Positions 1 through 8,229 of a DNA stretch of 64,000 nt are shown here, piece after piece (the first letter of the stretch is position 1; each line of letters starts with the position of its first letter). A program made the position numbers and the translations under genes. The stretch covers positions 1 through 64,000 of the forward strand of contig CAYRQT010000007.1 of assembly GCA_964426655.1 (NCBI GenBank), in the 5' to 3' direction. The DNA is from RGIG8306 sp964426655 (lineage in GTDB: Bacteria > Bacillota > Clostridia > Lachnospirales > Lachnospiraceae). The notes beneath the pieces were generated by a model, which was not told where the DNA came from, ran no database searches, and worked only from the letters and a program-made list of their open reading frames with translations.

Positions 1-115
1 TTCGTTCCTTTTTCTATGACTAATTCTATTTACACAAGATATTTTACGCTATCGACAAGAAAGGGAGAAGGAAAGATGCGTTTTATCGTTCTTCTCTGTA
101 TTAAAAGATTTTTGC
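1..115. other. gene-free window edge, nothing recognised
   Basis: These bases follow the stop codon of the recombinase gene. I see no reading frame with a ribosome binding site, no convincing hairpin with a U-tract and no tRNA. A pyrimidine/purine-skewed stretch (about 60-76) is the only visible feature. Confidence 0.5.
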
Positions 116-1199
116 CTATTTGTCTTTATCCGTTTTTCTCAGAGAAACGGCTTGGGCTGCCATGCGTTTGTGCTCATCTTCCATAGCGGCATAGTAATCA
201 ATGGTGGTATTGACATTTTCATGCCCCAGAACATCGGCCACCAGACGAATATCACCGGTTTCCCGGTACAGAGCCGTGCCATAGGTGCTTCTCAATTTAT
301 GAGGTGTAATTTTTTTGTGTGGTACAGCCATTTTTCCATATTTTTTTACCAGATTTTCCACAGCGTCAATGCTGATCCGTTTATTTTGAAGGGAATAGAA
401 GAGGGCCTGTTCATGACCGGCTTCCGGGATGATGGATGACCGGCTTAGCTGAATGTAATTTTGTAAGGCTTCGGCCACATCTTCCCCAAAATAGAGGACG
501 TCCTGCCCGCCTCCTTTTCGCACAATCACCATGGAATGTTCCTGAAAATTCAAATCATGAATATCCAGACCGGCACATTCGGATACACGAATACCTGTAC
601 CAAGCATCAAGCTTAAGATTGCCAGATCTCTAAGTTTGGTCTTTTCAGCAAATTTTTTTTGCCGTTCTGACATCTGAGAATGTCCAAATTCAACTGCATC
701 CAGAATTTGTTGTACTTCCTGGGAATTCATGCGAATAATATTTTTATCCTTTTTAATATGGGGAAGTTTTACGAGCTCCATGGGATTTTTCTCCAGATAA
801 CCATGTTGAACCTGGTAGAGGTACAATCCTCGCAAAGGGGCCATTTTCCTGGCAATCGCTTTTTTCCCGTTTTCATGTTTTTCACCTTGTACATTTAGTT
901 CAAGATATCGCTGGTATTCTGAAAGATCCTCGGAAGACAAAAGGGNNNNNNNNNNGGGACAGATCCTTCAGAGTAAATGCCTGTACAGGCATTTTTGAAA
1001 ATACAGGATTCTGTTCTTTCAAAAAACGAAAAAAAGTCAGTAAATCATATGCATAGGAAACCAATGTGCTGGTTTGAGATGTGATACGTTTATCATTGAG
1101 ATAATCAATGGCAAACGGGGGCAATTCCCGCATCAATTCTTTTAATTTAGTAAGCTGTTGTTTGTGTTTTTCTTTGTAATAGGCAGAATCCCGTCCCAT
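116..1199 (-). CDS. tyrosine recombinase/integrase, interrupted by an assembly gap
   Basis: Site-specific recombinase of the tyrosine (phage integrase/Xer) family. The C-terminal part shows the full catalytic set: Arg in GTGIRVSE, Lys in VRKGGG, His-x-x-Arg in TPHKLRST, His in LGHENV and the nucleophile Tyr in TTIDYYAAM. The N-terminal part (reading from 1199) looks like the SAM-like core-binding domain. Start ATG at 1199 is chosen because AAAGGA lies about 9 bases upstream. The ten N at 946-955 separate two frames that do not match in phase, so the true gap is not ten bases; I treat the gene as intact in the organism, which is an inference. The gene stands alone, with its own promoter and a palindrome at its start. 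No phage genes are next to it, so a chromosomal Xer-like or regulatory recombinase is as likely as an integrase of a lost element. Confidence 0.85.
946..955. other. assembly gap (10 N)
   Basis: Run of N inside the recombinase gene. The frames on its two sides differ, so the printed length is a placeholder. Confidence 0.95.
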
Positions 1200-1244
1200 A
1201 TAGCAAATCATCCTTTCTGGATAGATGAGGGGCCCGACGGCCGC

Positions 1245-1282
1245 ATATCTATCGGAAAAACTGATATTTATCCGATAGATAT
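1245..1282. promoter_or_regulatory. perfect 12-bp inverted repeat at the recombinase promoter
   Basis: ATATCTATCGGA (1245-1256) is repeated in exact inverse as TCCGATAGATAT (1271-1282). Three more A-T pairs (1258-1260 with 1267-1269) extend the arms after one mismatch, leaving a 6-base centre, 1261-1266. The palindrome starts directly downstream of the -10 box (1283-1288), where the transcript should begin. That position suits a repressor operator. The arm-6-arm layout also resembles tyrosine-recombinase core sites, so self-binding by the recombinase is possible. It does not match a canonical dif. Confidence 0.75.
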
Positions 1283-1311
1283 ATCGTACCACTTTTCCCG
1301 CCTTTTGGCAA
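1283..1311 (-). promoter_or_regulatory. sigma-A type promoter of the recombinase gene
   Basis: -35 TTGCCA (1306-1311) and -10 TACGAT (1283-1288) with a 17-base spacer, about 85 bases upstream of the ATG at 1199. Confidence 0.65.
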
Positions 1312-1317
1312 GAATAA

Positions 1318-1349
1318 TGCCGGGCATTCTTAGAAAGAAACGCCCGGCA
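1318..1349 (-). terminator. hairpin terminator after the cytidylate-kinase-like gene
   Basis: TGCCGGGC (1318-1325) pairs with GCCCGGCA (1342-1349), 8 bp around a 16-base loop. It lies 11 bases past the stop of the gene at 1361 and is followed on the minus strand by TTATTCTT. The U-tract is imperfect. Confidence 0.65.
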
Positions 1350-1360
1350 CAAAACATTCA

Positions 1361-1999
1361 TTATGCATAATAATCCAACAGATTCAAAATATAACTGACG
1401 GTTTTTTCCGTGCCCAGCAAGCTACTGTTAATACAAAAATCATAGCTGCGGGAATCGGCCCATTTCTTTCCAGAATAATATTGATAATAAGAGGCTCTTT
1501 GTTTATCATTTTTAGATATAAAGCTTTTGGCTTTTTCAGGGGTTAGGGACTTGTTTCTGGCAACCCGTTCAACCCGGTCTTCAAGATCTCCGGAAATAAA
1601 AATGCGAATCAGATTATTATGTTTTTCCAATGCATAATCTGCACACCGGCCAATAATGACACAGGATTCACGCTCCGCCAACTTTCGAATAGCATCAAAC
1701 TGTGCAAGAAAAATCTGGTGATTAAGGGGTAAATTTGTCAGACTAGGATTTGCTGCATATCCCATGTTATAGCTGTCCATAACAAGAGAAAAAATAAAGC
1801 TGTTATTATATCTTTCATCATGGGTTTCGAACAATTCAGGGGTAAGACCGCTTTCTTTTGCAGCAAGAGAAAGCAACTCCTTATCATAGCTTTTAATACC
1901 CATTCGTTCGGCAAGTAAGTCACCAATACGATGCCCATCACTGCCGGTTTCCCGCCCAATGGTAATGACAAGATTCCCTTCTTTTTTCCCGCTTTTCAT
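1361..1999 (-). CDS. cytidylate kinase-like family protein
   Basis: About 212 residues. The N-terminal glycine-rich loop (GRETGSDGHRIG) and overall pattern match the cytidylate-kinase-like family (Pfam Cytidylate_kin2), P-loop proteins whose substrate is mostly untested. The cell must have a true Cmk elsewhere if this is not it. Start ATG at 1999 is preferred over upstream in-frame codons because AGGAGG lies 6 bases before it and because it then begins 13 bases after the dUTPase stop. It is the last gene of the leftward transcript, followed by a hairpin terminator. Pairing with a dUTPase hints at pyrimidine nucleotide metabolism, but that is context only. Confidence 0.8.
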   Translation of the reverse strand: MKSGKKEGNLVITIGRETGSDGHRIGDLLAERMGIKSYDKELLSLAAKESGLTPELFETHDERYNNSFIFSLVMDSYNMGYAANPSLTNLPLNHQIFLAQFDAIRKLAERESCVIIGRCADYALEKHNNLIRIFISGDLEDRVERVARNKSLTPEKAKSFISKNDKQRASYYQYYSGKKWADSRSYDFCINSSLLGTEKTVSYILNLLDYYA

Positions 2000-2012
2000 G
2001 TTATGCCTCCTT

Positions 2013-2522
2013 TCAGGATGTACTGCCAAATCCTCCATCACGTGTGGCTGCGGCGTCATCGTCCAAAGTAATGCCATATTCTACAAAAATGCCCTGCATA
2101 AAAGCATTTCCTTTTTCCAAACTGCAAGTACGCCCTTCGTTGCTGTCATTTGTTAGTTTTACAAAAATATGACCCTCGTTTGAAGATTGGTAATAATCAC
2201 TGTCAATTATACCAACGGTATTATTTAGCTGAAGGCGAAATTTAAAACCAAGACCACTCCTGGGATAGCATTTTAAGACCCAGCCATCTTCCATCCAAAC
2301 GCGAATCCCGGTTGGAATTTTAATGGTCTCACCCGGCTTTAGGGAAAAGGCAAAGGGGGTGTGAAAATCATATCCTGCACTGCCCCGGGTGGCTCTTTGG
2401 GGAAGCTGGATCTGTTCATAGATTTCCGGAAGAAGTGCGGAAGAAAAATTGGGAAAGCAGTCCTCCCATCCTTCACGAAACTGTGAAAAACTAACTTTTT
2501 CAAAACGTGCGATTTGCTGCAT
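2013..2522 (-). CDS. dut: dUTP diphosphatase (dUTPase), trimeric type
   Basis: Hydrolyses dUTP to dUMP and pyrophosphate, keeping uracil out of DNA and supplying dUMP for dTMP synthesis. About 169 residues, slightly longer than the usual 140-150 because of an N-terminal extension of about 35. Conserved motifs are visible in order: RGSAGYDF, PRSGLGFK, the GIIDSDYY motif with its uracil-site residues, and the C-terminal DGGFGSTS arm that closes over the active site. Start ATG at 2522 is preferred to the ATG at 2540 because only the former has a GAGGA ribosome binding site at normal distance. It lies between an oxidoreductase and the cytidylate-kinase-like gene. Confidence 0.88.
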   Translation of the reverse strand: MQQIARFEKVSFSQFREGWEDCFPNFSSALLPEIYEQIQLPQRATRGSAGYDFHTPFAFSLKPGETIKIPTGIRVWMEDGWVLKCYPRSGLGFKFRLQLNNTVGIIDSDYYQSSNEGHIFVKLTNDSNEGRTCSLEKGNAFMQGIFVEYGITLDDDAAATRDGGFGSTS

Positions 2523-2560
2523 GGCTGTGTCCTCTTTCATGGGTTTCTATTGACAGTATA

Positions 2561-3544
2561 TCATAAATCGGATTCAAAAGGGAAATAAATCCCCCATTCA
2601 TGTCTGAGGGCGTCCAACAGGGACATGATATCAAGCGTGACCTTGTGAGGCGCCTGAGGGCACATAAGATTTCCCTCTTCAAGAGCCTGAAAAGCTGCCT
2701 CTACTTCATATTCATATCCGGTAATCTGTGGAGGACGTTGAACAGTTTTTATGGGAGTGTGACTGGCATCAAACAAAGTATAGGATTCAAAATTATTGAT
2801 ATTTTCAATTTCCATGCTTCCTTTTGTACCATACAAAATGCCTTTTCTGTCCGTTTGTGTATATATGGTGGAATATAATATGGCAAGACTTCCATTAGGA
2901 TATTGCAGGGTGATACTGTCCTGGGCATCCACGCCGGAAGGAAGCTTTTCACAGGAAGAATGGAATGCAGAAATACTATCTCCCATGATCATGGAGGCAA
3001 AATGGATGGGATACACCGATAAATCCAACAAAGCGCCACCTGCCAGATGGGGATCAATCAGGCGGGGAACATGAGAAATGGGATACCCCAAATTGGCAGT
3101 TAATAATTTGACATCTCCAATGGCACCAGCAGCAATCTCCTGTCGAATGGTTTGAATAAAAGGCATAAATCGTGTCCAAATGGCCTCAGAAATAAAGACC
3201 TGTTCTTTACGGGCCATATCCAAAACGGCTTTTGCCTGATGAGCTGTGGCAGTAAAGGCTTTCTCGCAAAGCACAGGTTTATGGTGAGATAGACATAGCA
3301 TGGCATGTTCTGCATGATGAGAATGTGGAGTGGCAATATAAACCAAATCCACATTGGGATCTTCCACCAGCTCTTGATAGCTTCCATATGCATGAGGAAT
3401 TTGAAACTCCCGGGCAAATTCCATGGACTTCGTCATGGAACGGGAAGCTACGGCATACAGTGTGATCCCTGGCATTTGTTGTACAGTAGCTGCCATTGTG
3501 CGGGCAATATTACCTGCACCAAGAATTGCAAAATGACGACCCAT
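2561..3544 (-). CDS. Gfo/Idh/MocA family oxidoreductase
   Basis: 327 residues. The N-terminal Rossmann motif GAGNIA (residues 8-13) binds NAD(P). The EKAFT segment corresponds to the conserved EKP lysine motif of this family, in which the substrate is usually a sugar or inositol-like polyol. The C-terminal half fits the family's alpha/beta substrate domain. Start ATG at 3544 has GGAGGT 7 bases upstream. Neighbours are rluD upstream and dut downstream; neither points to a substrate. The specific sugar cannot be read from the sequence. Confidence 0.85.
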   Translation of the reverse strand: MGRHFAILGAGNIARTMAATVQQMPGITLYAVASRSMTKSMEFAREFQIPHAYGSYQELVEDPNVDLVYIATPHSHHAEHAMLCLSHHKPVLCEKAFTATAHQAKAVLDMARKEQVFISEAIWTRFMPFIQTIRQEIAAGAIGDVKLLTANLGYPISHVPRLIDPHLAGGALLDLSVYPIHFASMIMGDSISAFHSSCEKLPSGVDAQDSITLQYPNGSLAILYSTIYTQTDRKGILYGTKGSMEIENINNFESYTLFDASHTPIKTVQRPPQITGYEYEVEAAFQALEEGNLMCPQAPHKVTLDIMSLLDALRHEWGIYFPFESDL

Positions 3545-3564
3545 AAATTACCTCCGTTTTGATT

Positions 3565-4488
3565 CTAGTGTGTACTGAGATGGTCCAGAAGCTTTTGAAA
3601 ATATTGGGGCATAGGTGCTTCAAATTCTAAATAAGTGCCGGTTCTTGGATGAATAAAACCCAGAATATAAGCATGTAGTGTCTGGCCGTCCAGGGATGTT
3701 CCAAGAATCTTTTTCCCGTCCGGCCCGCCATATAAAGTGTCCCCTAAAAGAGGGTGTCCCAAAGCAGCCATATGGACACGAATCTGATGTGTACGTCCCG
3801 TTTCCAACTGGCATTCAATAAAGTCAAATCCATTTAATGAGCGCATGACCCGGTAATGGGTAACGGCCTCTTTTCCGCCATCTGTTCGAGTAGCCATCTT
3901 CTTTCTATCTACGGGATGACGGCCAATGGGTAAATGTACAGTGCCTTCTTCAGGCTGCAAATGACCAGTTGTAATGGCATAATATCTGCGGGTAAGGGTG
4001 TGGGCTTTTAACTGCTCGGAAAGGGACTGATGTGCCAGGTCTGTTTTGCATACGACCAGCACACCGGTAGTGTCTTTATCAATGCGATGCACGATGCCGG
4101 GGCGAAGGATTCCATTGATGCCGGAAAGGTGTCCTCGGCAATGGAACATAAGGGCATTTACCAAAGTACCGCTGTAATGGCCGGCAGCGGGATGTACGAC
4201 CATGCCCTTTGGTTTATTGACGAGCAGAACATCTTCATCTTCATATAAAATGTCCAGAGGAATGTCTTCCGGAAGAATTTCAGGAGAAATACCGGGGGGA
4301 ATTTCATATGCAATCAAATCCTCCCCACTCACTCTGTAACTGACTTTTTCCGCTTTTTGGTTGACCAGAACAAGCCCCTCTTTGACAAGTTTCTGAATAT
4401 AGGTGCGGGTCAGCGTGTCCAGTTGTTCATTTAGAAAAACATCCAGGCGCTTACCTTCGTCTTCCGATTCAACTCTCAGATGGCCCAT
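3565..4488 (-). CDS. rluD: RluD-type 23S rRNA pseudouridine synthase
   Basis: Isomerises uridines to pseudouridine in large-subunit rRNA. About 307 residues: an N-terminal S4 RNA-binding domain (GKRLDVFLNEQ onward) and a catalytic domain with HRIDKDTTG, which carries the catalytic aspartate of the RluA/RluD family. Start ATG at 4488 is set by GGGAGG about 11 bases upstream and makes the gene overlap lspA by 20 bases, a typical coupling. The lspA-rluD pair is a common arrangement in Firmicutes. Exact target uridines are not readable from sequence; RluD rather than RluA/RluC is assigned by context. Confidence 0.88.
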   Translation of the reverse strand: MGHLRVESEDEGKRLDVFLNEQLDTLTRTYIQKLVKEGLVLVNQKAEKVSYRVSGEDLIAYEIPPGISPEILPEDIPLDILYEDEDVLLVNKPKGMVVHPAAGHYSGTLVNALMFHCRGHLSGINGILRPGIVHRIDKDTTGVLVVCKTDLAHQSLSEQLKAHTLTRRYYAITTGHLQPEEGTVHLPIGRHPVDRKKMATRTDGGKEAVTHYRVMRSLNGFDFIECQLETGRTHQIRVHMAALGHPLLGDTLYGGPDGKKILGTSLDGQTLHAYILGFIHPRTGTYLEFEAPMPQYFQKLLDHLSTH

Positions 4489-5011
4489 CGGCAGAATCTT
4501 CCTCCCTTCTGTTCTTTTTATGCAAAAATGAGAAGTCTTCATCTTTGTAGTAAAAAAGCAGAAAAATCAGCAGAAATACCATGGTAACTGTTACATAAAT
4601 GTCTGCCATATTGAAAATAGGGAAATCAATGAGCTTGAAATAGAAAAAATCTACCACATAGCCCTGGCGCACCCGGTCTATCAGATTTCCAAAGGCACCG
4701 CTCAGGACAAAAAGCAACATAATGGATAATTTGCGATAATAACGTGTAAAAGGAAGCCGATAATACAGAAATAGAAAAATGAGGCAGATTAAAAGGGTGA
4801 ACATCACAAAAAGGTACTGTCGCCCTTCCATTATACTAAAGGCTGCCCCCGTATTTTCAGCATAATGAAGTTCAAACACATTTTTCCAGATGACATATGG
4901 AGACTGTCCTTTCAGATGAACCACTGCCAGATGTTTTGTCCATTGGTCAAAAGCTGTCAGCAGGCCAACAACAAAAAGAAACAGAATCGATTTCTTTGCA
5001 ATTATTTTCAC
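4469..5011 (-). CDS. lspA: lipoprotein signal peptidase (signal peptidase II)
   Basis: Membrane aspartyl protease that removes the signal peptide of prolipoproteins after lipid modification of the cysteine. 180 residues with four hydrophobic segments. The two catalytic aspartates lie in NLIDRVRQGYVVDFF and FNMADIYV, and the conserved NTGAAF motif is present. The start codon is GTG at 5011 with AGGAG 7 bases before it. It overlaps the start of rluD and follows aroB by 9 bases. Its C-terminal tail is charged and slightly longer than in many homologues. Confidence 0.93.
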   Translation of the reverse strand: MKIIAKKSILFLFVVGLLTAFDQWTKHLAVVHLKGQSPYVIWKNVFELHYAENTGAAFSIMEGRQYLFVMFTLLICLIFLFLYYRLPFTRYYRKLSIMLLFVLSGAFGNLIDRVRQGYVVDFFYFKLIDFPIFNMADIYVTVTMVFLLIFLLFYYKDEDFSFLHKKNRREEDSADGPSES

Positions 5012-5020
5012 GGTAGTCTC

Positions 5021-6106
5021 CTATTCCATAATATAACTTAAGGCTTCATCCATTTCTTTTTCTGTGACGGTTGTGTCGATAAAGGCGGATCCAATTTCTT
5101 TTAGTAAAATAAAACGAATTTGTCCGCCGTCCATTTTTTTGTCTGACTTGACATCTTCCAGAATGGCAGCCGGGTCCAGACCCTGGATGCGCACAGGCAA
5201 CCGGTAAGATTCCAGGCAGTTTTCAATGTCTGTCATATCTTCATTGGACAGATAACCTCTTTTGTAAGAAAGATAAGCAGCCGCTACGCAGCCAACACTT
5301 ACACACTCGCCATGAAGCCAGGAAAAAGCATATTGTTTTTCAATAGCGTGTCCTAATGTGTGTCCGAAATTCAACAGGGCCCGATTGCCTTTTTCAAAGG
5401 GGTCCTCTTCTACGATCTGCCCTTTTATTTCGCAACTTTTGCGAATCATCAGGGAGAGCGCATCCTGCTGTTGGGAAAAGACTTCTTCCATATGAACTTT
5501 TAACCAGTAAAAATAACTTCTGTCCTGAATCAGGCCATGTTTGATGATTTCAGCCATGCCGGAAAGATATTCTCGCTGAGGCAGTGTTTTCAGTGTGTGG
5601 AGAGACATATAGACCATAGAGGGCATATGAAATGCGCCGATCATATTCTTGTATTGTTGAAAGTCAACCCCTGTTTTCCCCCCAATACTGCTGTCCACCT
5701 GTGCCAAAAGGGAGGTGGGTACCTGAATAAAAGATATTCCTCTTAGATAGGTGGCTGCAGCATACCCGGTAAGATCTCCGGTCACACCTCCTCCCAAAGC
5801 AATCAACATATCTTTTCTGTCAAAATGGTACTGGATCAGATGTTGATAAAGTGCCTGCACGGTATCCAGATTTTTTTGGGATTCTCCGGCCGGAAAAACA
5901 AAGGTGGTCAGTTCACCAGCCTGATCCTTCAGGGCGCTAACCAGGGCCGACAGATGAAAAGAGGCCACATGACTATCGGATACAATACATATTTTTCTGT
6001 TTTGAAGGGAAAAGGGCCCAATCAGTGAAGCGAAAGCATCAAAAGAAGCCTCAATGTAAATGGAGTAGATGGGCTGACCCATCTGCTGGATGACAATTTT
6101 GTCCAT
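5021..6106 (-). CDS. aroB: 3-dehydroquinate synthase
   Basis: Second step of the shikimate pathway: DAHP to 3-dehydroquinate, using NAD and a divalent metal. 361 residues, normal length. The NAD-binding GGGVTGDLTGYAAATYLRG, the IGGKTGVD motif and the metal ligands in AEIIKHG, FGHTLGHA and LHGE are all visible. It sits between ylmH and lspA, apart from other shikimate genes, in what appears to be one co-transcribed block. ATG at 6106. Confidence 0.95.
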   Translation of the reverse strand: MDKIVIQQMGQPIYSIYIEASFDAFASLIGPFSLQNRKICIVSDSHVASFHLSALVSALKDQAGELTTFVFPAGESQKNLDTVQALYQHLIQYHFDRKDMLIALGGGVTGDLTGYAAATYLRGISFIQVPTSLLAQVDSSIGGKTGVDFQQYKNMIGAFHMPSMVYMSLHTLKTLPQREYLSGMAEIIKHGLIQDRSYFYWLKVHMEEVFSQQQDALSLMIRKSCEIKGQIVEEDPFEKGNRALLNFGHTLGHAIEKQYAFSWLHGECVSVGCVAAAYLSYKRGYLSNEDMTDIENCLESYRLPVRIQGLDPAAILEDVKSDKKMDGGQIRFILLKEIGSAFIDTTVTEKEMDEALSYIME

Positions 6107-6124
6107 GATTATCCTCTCGTAATT

Positions 6125-6886
6125 TTAAGAAATATAATGTGTCCAGGTAAGTACATACTTTCCGGATTTTGACATATGGGAAATACCCCGAAAGACAAAT
6201 TTGCCTTTCCCACGAATGGTCAGCTGTTCGCCATCCCGTATGGGACGGGTGAAGCCACGCACTTCCATGCCATTTAAAAAAACTTTTCCTGCCTGAAAAT
6301 AAGCCATGGAACCCTGGCGGCTGGTTTTTGTCAGTTGTGCGACAACGGCATCCAGACGAAGGGAAGCGACGGAGATACAAAGCTCTTCCGTCCTGGGCTG
6401 ACATTCCTCCGGAACGTGATCTGTTCTGCTGATGTTTACGGGGGTATGTCTGACCTGGCCAAGTTGTTTTAAAATATAATCTCCTATTTCAGATTTGCAG
6501 ACAATATATGCGGATGAATCAGGGCCGGGGAAAATATCTCCCACCACATCCCGATTCAACCCCAGATTCATAATTGCACCAAGAAAATCCCTATGCGTGA
6601 GAGACTCTCCAAATCGAGTTGATTTTGGGGATATATGCAGGATACACAAAGGAGCCTCCATATGATGCAAGGCTCCTTCAGGAAAAAATCCCGCTATCTT
6701 TCTTTCCGCAAATAGGGAACCACCAAACCATTCTGGTTCAATATGTCCCAAAGCCTGTAAATTAGTCTGAATGAGATGCTGCTCTGTCTCTGTCAGGAAA
6801 TCCGAGAACACTGGCAAATTGTAACGTAAGGCCTGATCTGCCAGGTCCCGCATGCGGCGAAGACATAATTCTTCTTCTTTTCTCAT
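6125..6886 (-). CDS. ylmH: YlmH-like RNA-binding protein with S4 domain
   Basis: 253 residues. The C-terminal S4 domain is visible (ASLRLDAVVAQLTKTSRQ, then VFLNG). The N-terminal part matches the YlmH family of cell-division-cluster proteins in Gram-positive bacteria; family members act on ribosomes/ribosome-associated quality control and were first noted for a link to division. Its ATG overlaps the stop of sepF by 4 bases (ATGA), so translation is likely coupled. Position next to sepF and yggS is the classic ylm cluster. Confidence 0.88.
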   Translation of the reverse strand: MRKEEELCLRRMRDLADQALRYNLPVFSDFLTETEQHLIQTNLQALGHIEPEWFGGSLFAERKIAGFFPEGALHHMEAPLCILHISPKSTRFGESLTHRDFLGAIMNLGLNRDVVGDIFPGPDSSAYIVCKSEIGDYILKQLGQVRHTPVNISRTDHVPEECQPRTEELCISVASLRLDAVVAQLTKTSRQGSMAYFQAGKVFLNGMEVRGFTRPIRDGEQLTIRGKGKFVFRGISHMSKSGKYVLTWTHYIS

Positions 6887-7509
6887 TTTGTCAGATTAAT
6901 TTTATCCAGTGTTCCCACATCGGATAACAACTCATCAAAGTCACCGGAAAGGTCTACGCTATCTGGTGTAACAATAAAAATACGACTGGATATCTTCTGC
7001 AGCTTGCCTTGAATGGAATAACAGGCACCGCTGACAAAATCAATGATACGCTGTGCTTCATCTGCATGCATGCCTTCCAGATTCAAAATGACTGCACTAC
7101 CATTTAACAGGTGATTGACCACCAGGCTGCTGTCGTCATTATCCTGTGGAATTACCATACAAACTTCGGATTTTCTTCCTGCGCTTGTTCCTGCTCCTCT
7201 CATTGGCACCACCTTATCAAATAGATTTCCCCCTCTGCCACTTCTGGTGCTTTTGTCAGGAAGGCCGCTCTCCTCAGATTTGCTTTTCAATGCCTGTGGT
7301 CTGGATGAACGGGCTGGAATTTCATCCTGCTCTTCTGCATATTCGACATTTTTTTTGTTGCGAAATGGAGAACGTCGGCTGGGAGATTCATTTATAAAGA
7401 GGGAATCCTCACCATCATTTTCATCTTCAATGTAATCATCATAGTCTTCATCATATTCCTGGTCACCGCTGATATTCATTTTATCCATAAGTGAATTTAA
7501 TAATCCCAT
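6883..7509 (-). CDS. sepF: cell division protein SepF
   Basis: FtsZ-interacting membrane anchor that bundles and tethers FtsZ. 208 residues: N-terminal amphipathic stretch (MGLLNSLMDKM), an acidic then basic low-complexity linker to about residue 105, and a C-terminal SepF core beginning near VCMVIPQDNDD and containing AVILNLEGM and IDFVSGACY. The linker is long and rich in Asp/Glu and Arg/Ser, as usual for this family. It follows yggS by 15 bases and is coupled to ylmH. Confidence 0.93.
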   Translation of the reverse strand: MGLLNSLMDKMNISGDQEYDEDYDDYIEDENDGEDSLFINESPSRRSPFRNKKNVEYAEEQDEIPARSSRPQALKSKSEESGLPDKSTRSGRGGNLFDKVVPMRGAGTSAGRKSEVCMVIPQDNDDSSLVVNHLLNGSAVILNLEGMHADEAQRIIDFVSGACYSIQGKLQKISSRIFIVTPDSVDLSGDFDELLSDVGTLDKINLTK

Positions 7510-7524
7510 TTTTACTTTATACCT

Positions 7525-8229
7525 CTACTTCCTTGCATAGTCTCGAACGCCAAAAATTCCAGTTCCTACCCGAACCATGGTAGCCCCTTCTTCAATTGCA
7601 ACAGAGTAATCGTTTGTCATACCCATGGAAAGGGTATCCATGGCTATATTATCAATGTTTTTTGTATTAATGTCAACCAATAATTCGTGTAATTCACGAA
7701 ATATCGGACGATTATCCTCTGGATTTTCAACAAATGGAGCAATGGTCATCAAACCTCTGACCCGCAGATGGGGCATAAGGGAAAGCTGGCGAAGCAATGG
7801 CTCCGCCTCGGCAGGAGAAAGACCGAATTTTGTTTCTTCTCCCGCAACATTGATTTCCAGAAGGATATCACTGATGAGATTTTGGGCTGCCGAAAGCTGT
7901 TCAATCTGCTGAGCAAGCCGAAGTGAATCTACAGAGTGAATTAAAGTCGTCTTCCCAATAATGTACTTGACTTTATTGCGCTGTAAATGCCCGATCAGAT
8001 GCCAGGATAATGGGGGATTATGTTCGGAAAAACAGGCTATTTTATCCGTAAGCTCCTGTACTTTATTTTCACCAAAAACCAGCTGCCCGCAATTTATGGC
8101 TTCTGCTATGGCCGCAGGAGGATAGGTCTTACTGACAGCAATTAATGTAACCTCCTGTTCACGCCTTCCTGCTTTTCGACAGGATGCAGCAATTTGTGCT
8201 CTTACATGTTCCAGTTGTGCCTGAATCAT
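7525..8229 (-). CDS. yggS: YggS/PROSC-family PLP homeostasis protein
   Basis: 234 residues; single-domain TIM-barrel PLP-binding protein. The PLP lysine is in LIAVSKTYP, and the phosphate-binding region is in LSMGMTNDYSVAIEEGATMVRVG. The family buffers pyridoxal phosphate and affects amino-acid balance; it has no firmly known enzyme reaction. The start overlaps the stop of the HlyD-like gene by 4 bases and the gene precedes sepF, the standard Gram-positive order. Confidence 0.92.
   Translation of the reverse strand: MIQAQLEHVRAQIAASCRKAGRREQEVTLIAVSKTYPPAAIAEAINCGQLVFGENKVQELTDKIACFSEHNPPLSWHLIGHLQRNKVKYIIGKTTLIHSVDSLRLAQQIEQLSAAQNLISDILLEINVAGEETKFGLSPAEAEPLLRQLSLMPHLRVRGLMTIAPFVENPEDNRPIFRELHELLVDINTKNIDNIAMDTLSMGMTNDYSVAIEEGATMVRVGTGIFGVRDYARK

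Noticed and set aside
116..1199. Prophage or integrative element at the left end
   Set aside because: No other phage or conjugation gene and no flanking tRNA or att direct repeat is seen; the window edge limits this judgement.
1245..1282. Palindrome as a canonical dif site
   Set aside because: The arms and centre do not match known dif consensus sequences; kept only as an operator or recombinase-site candidate.
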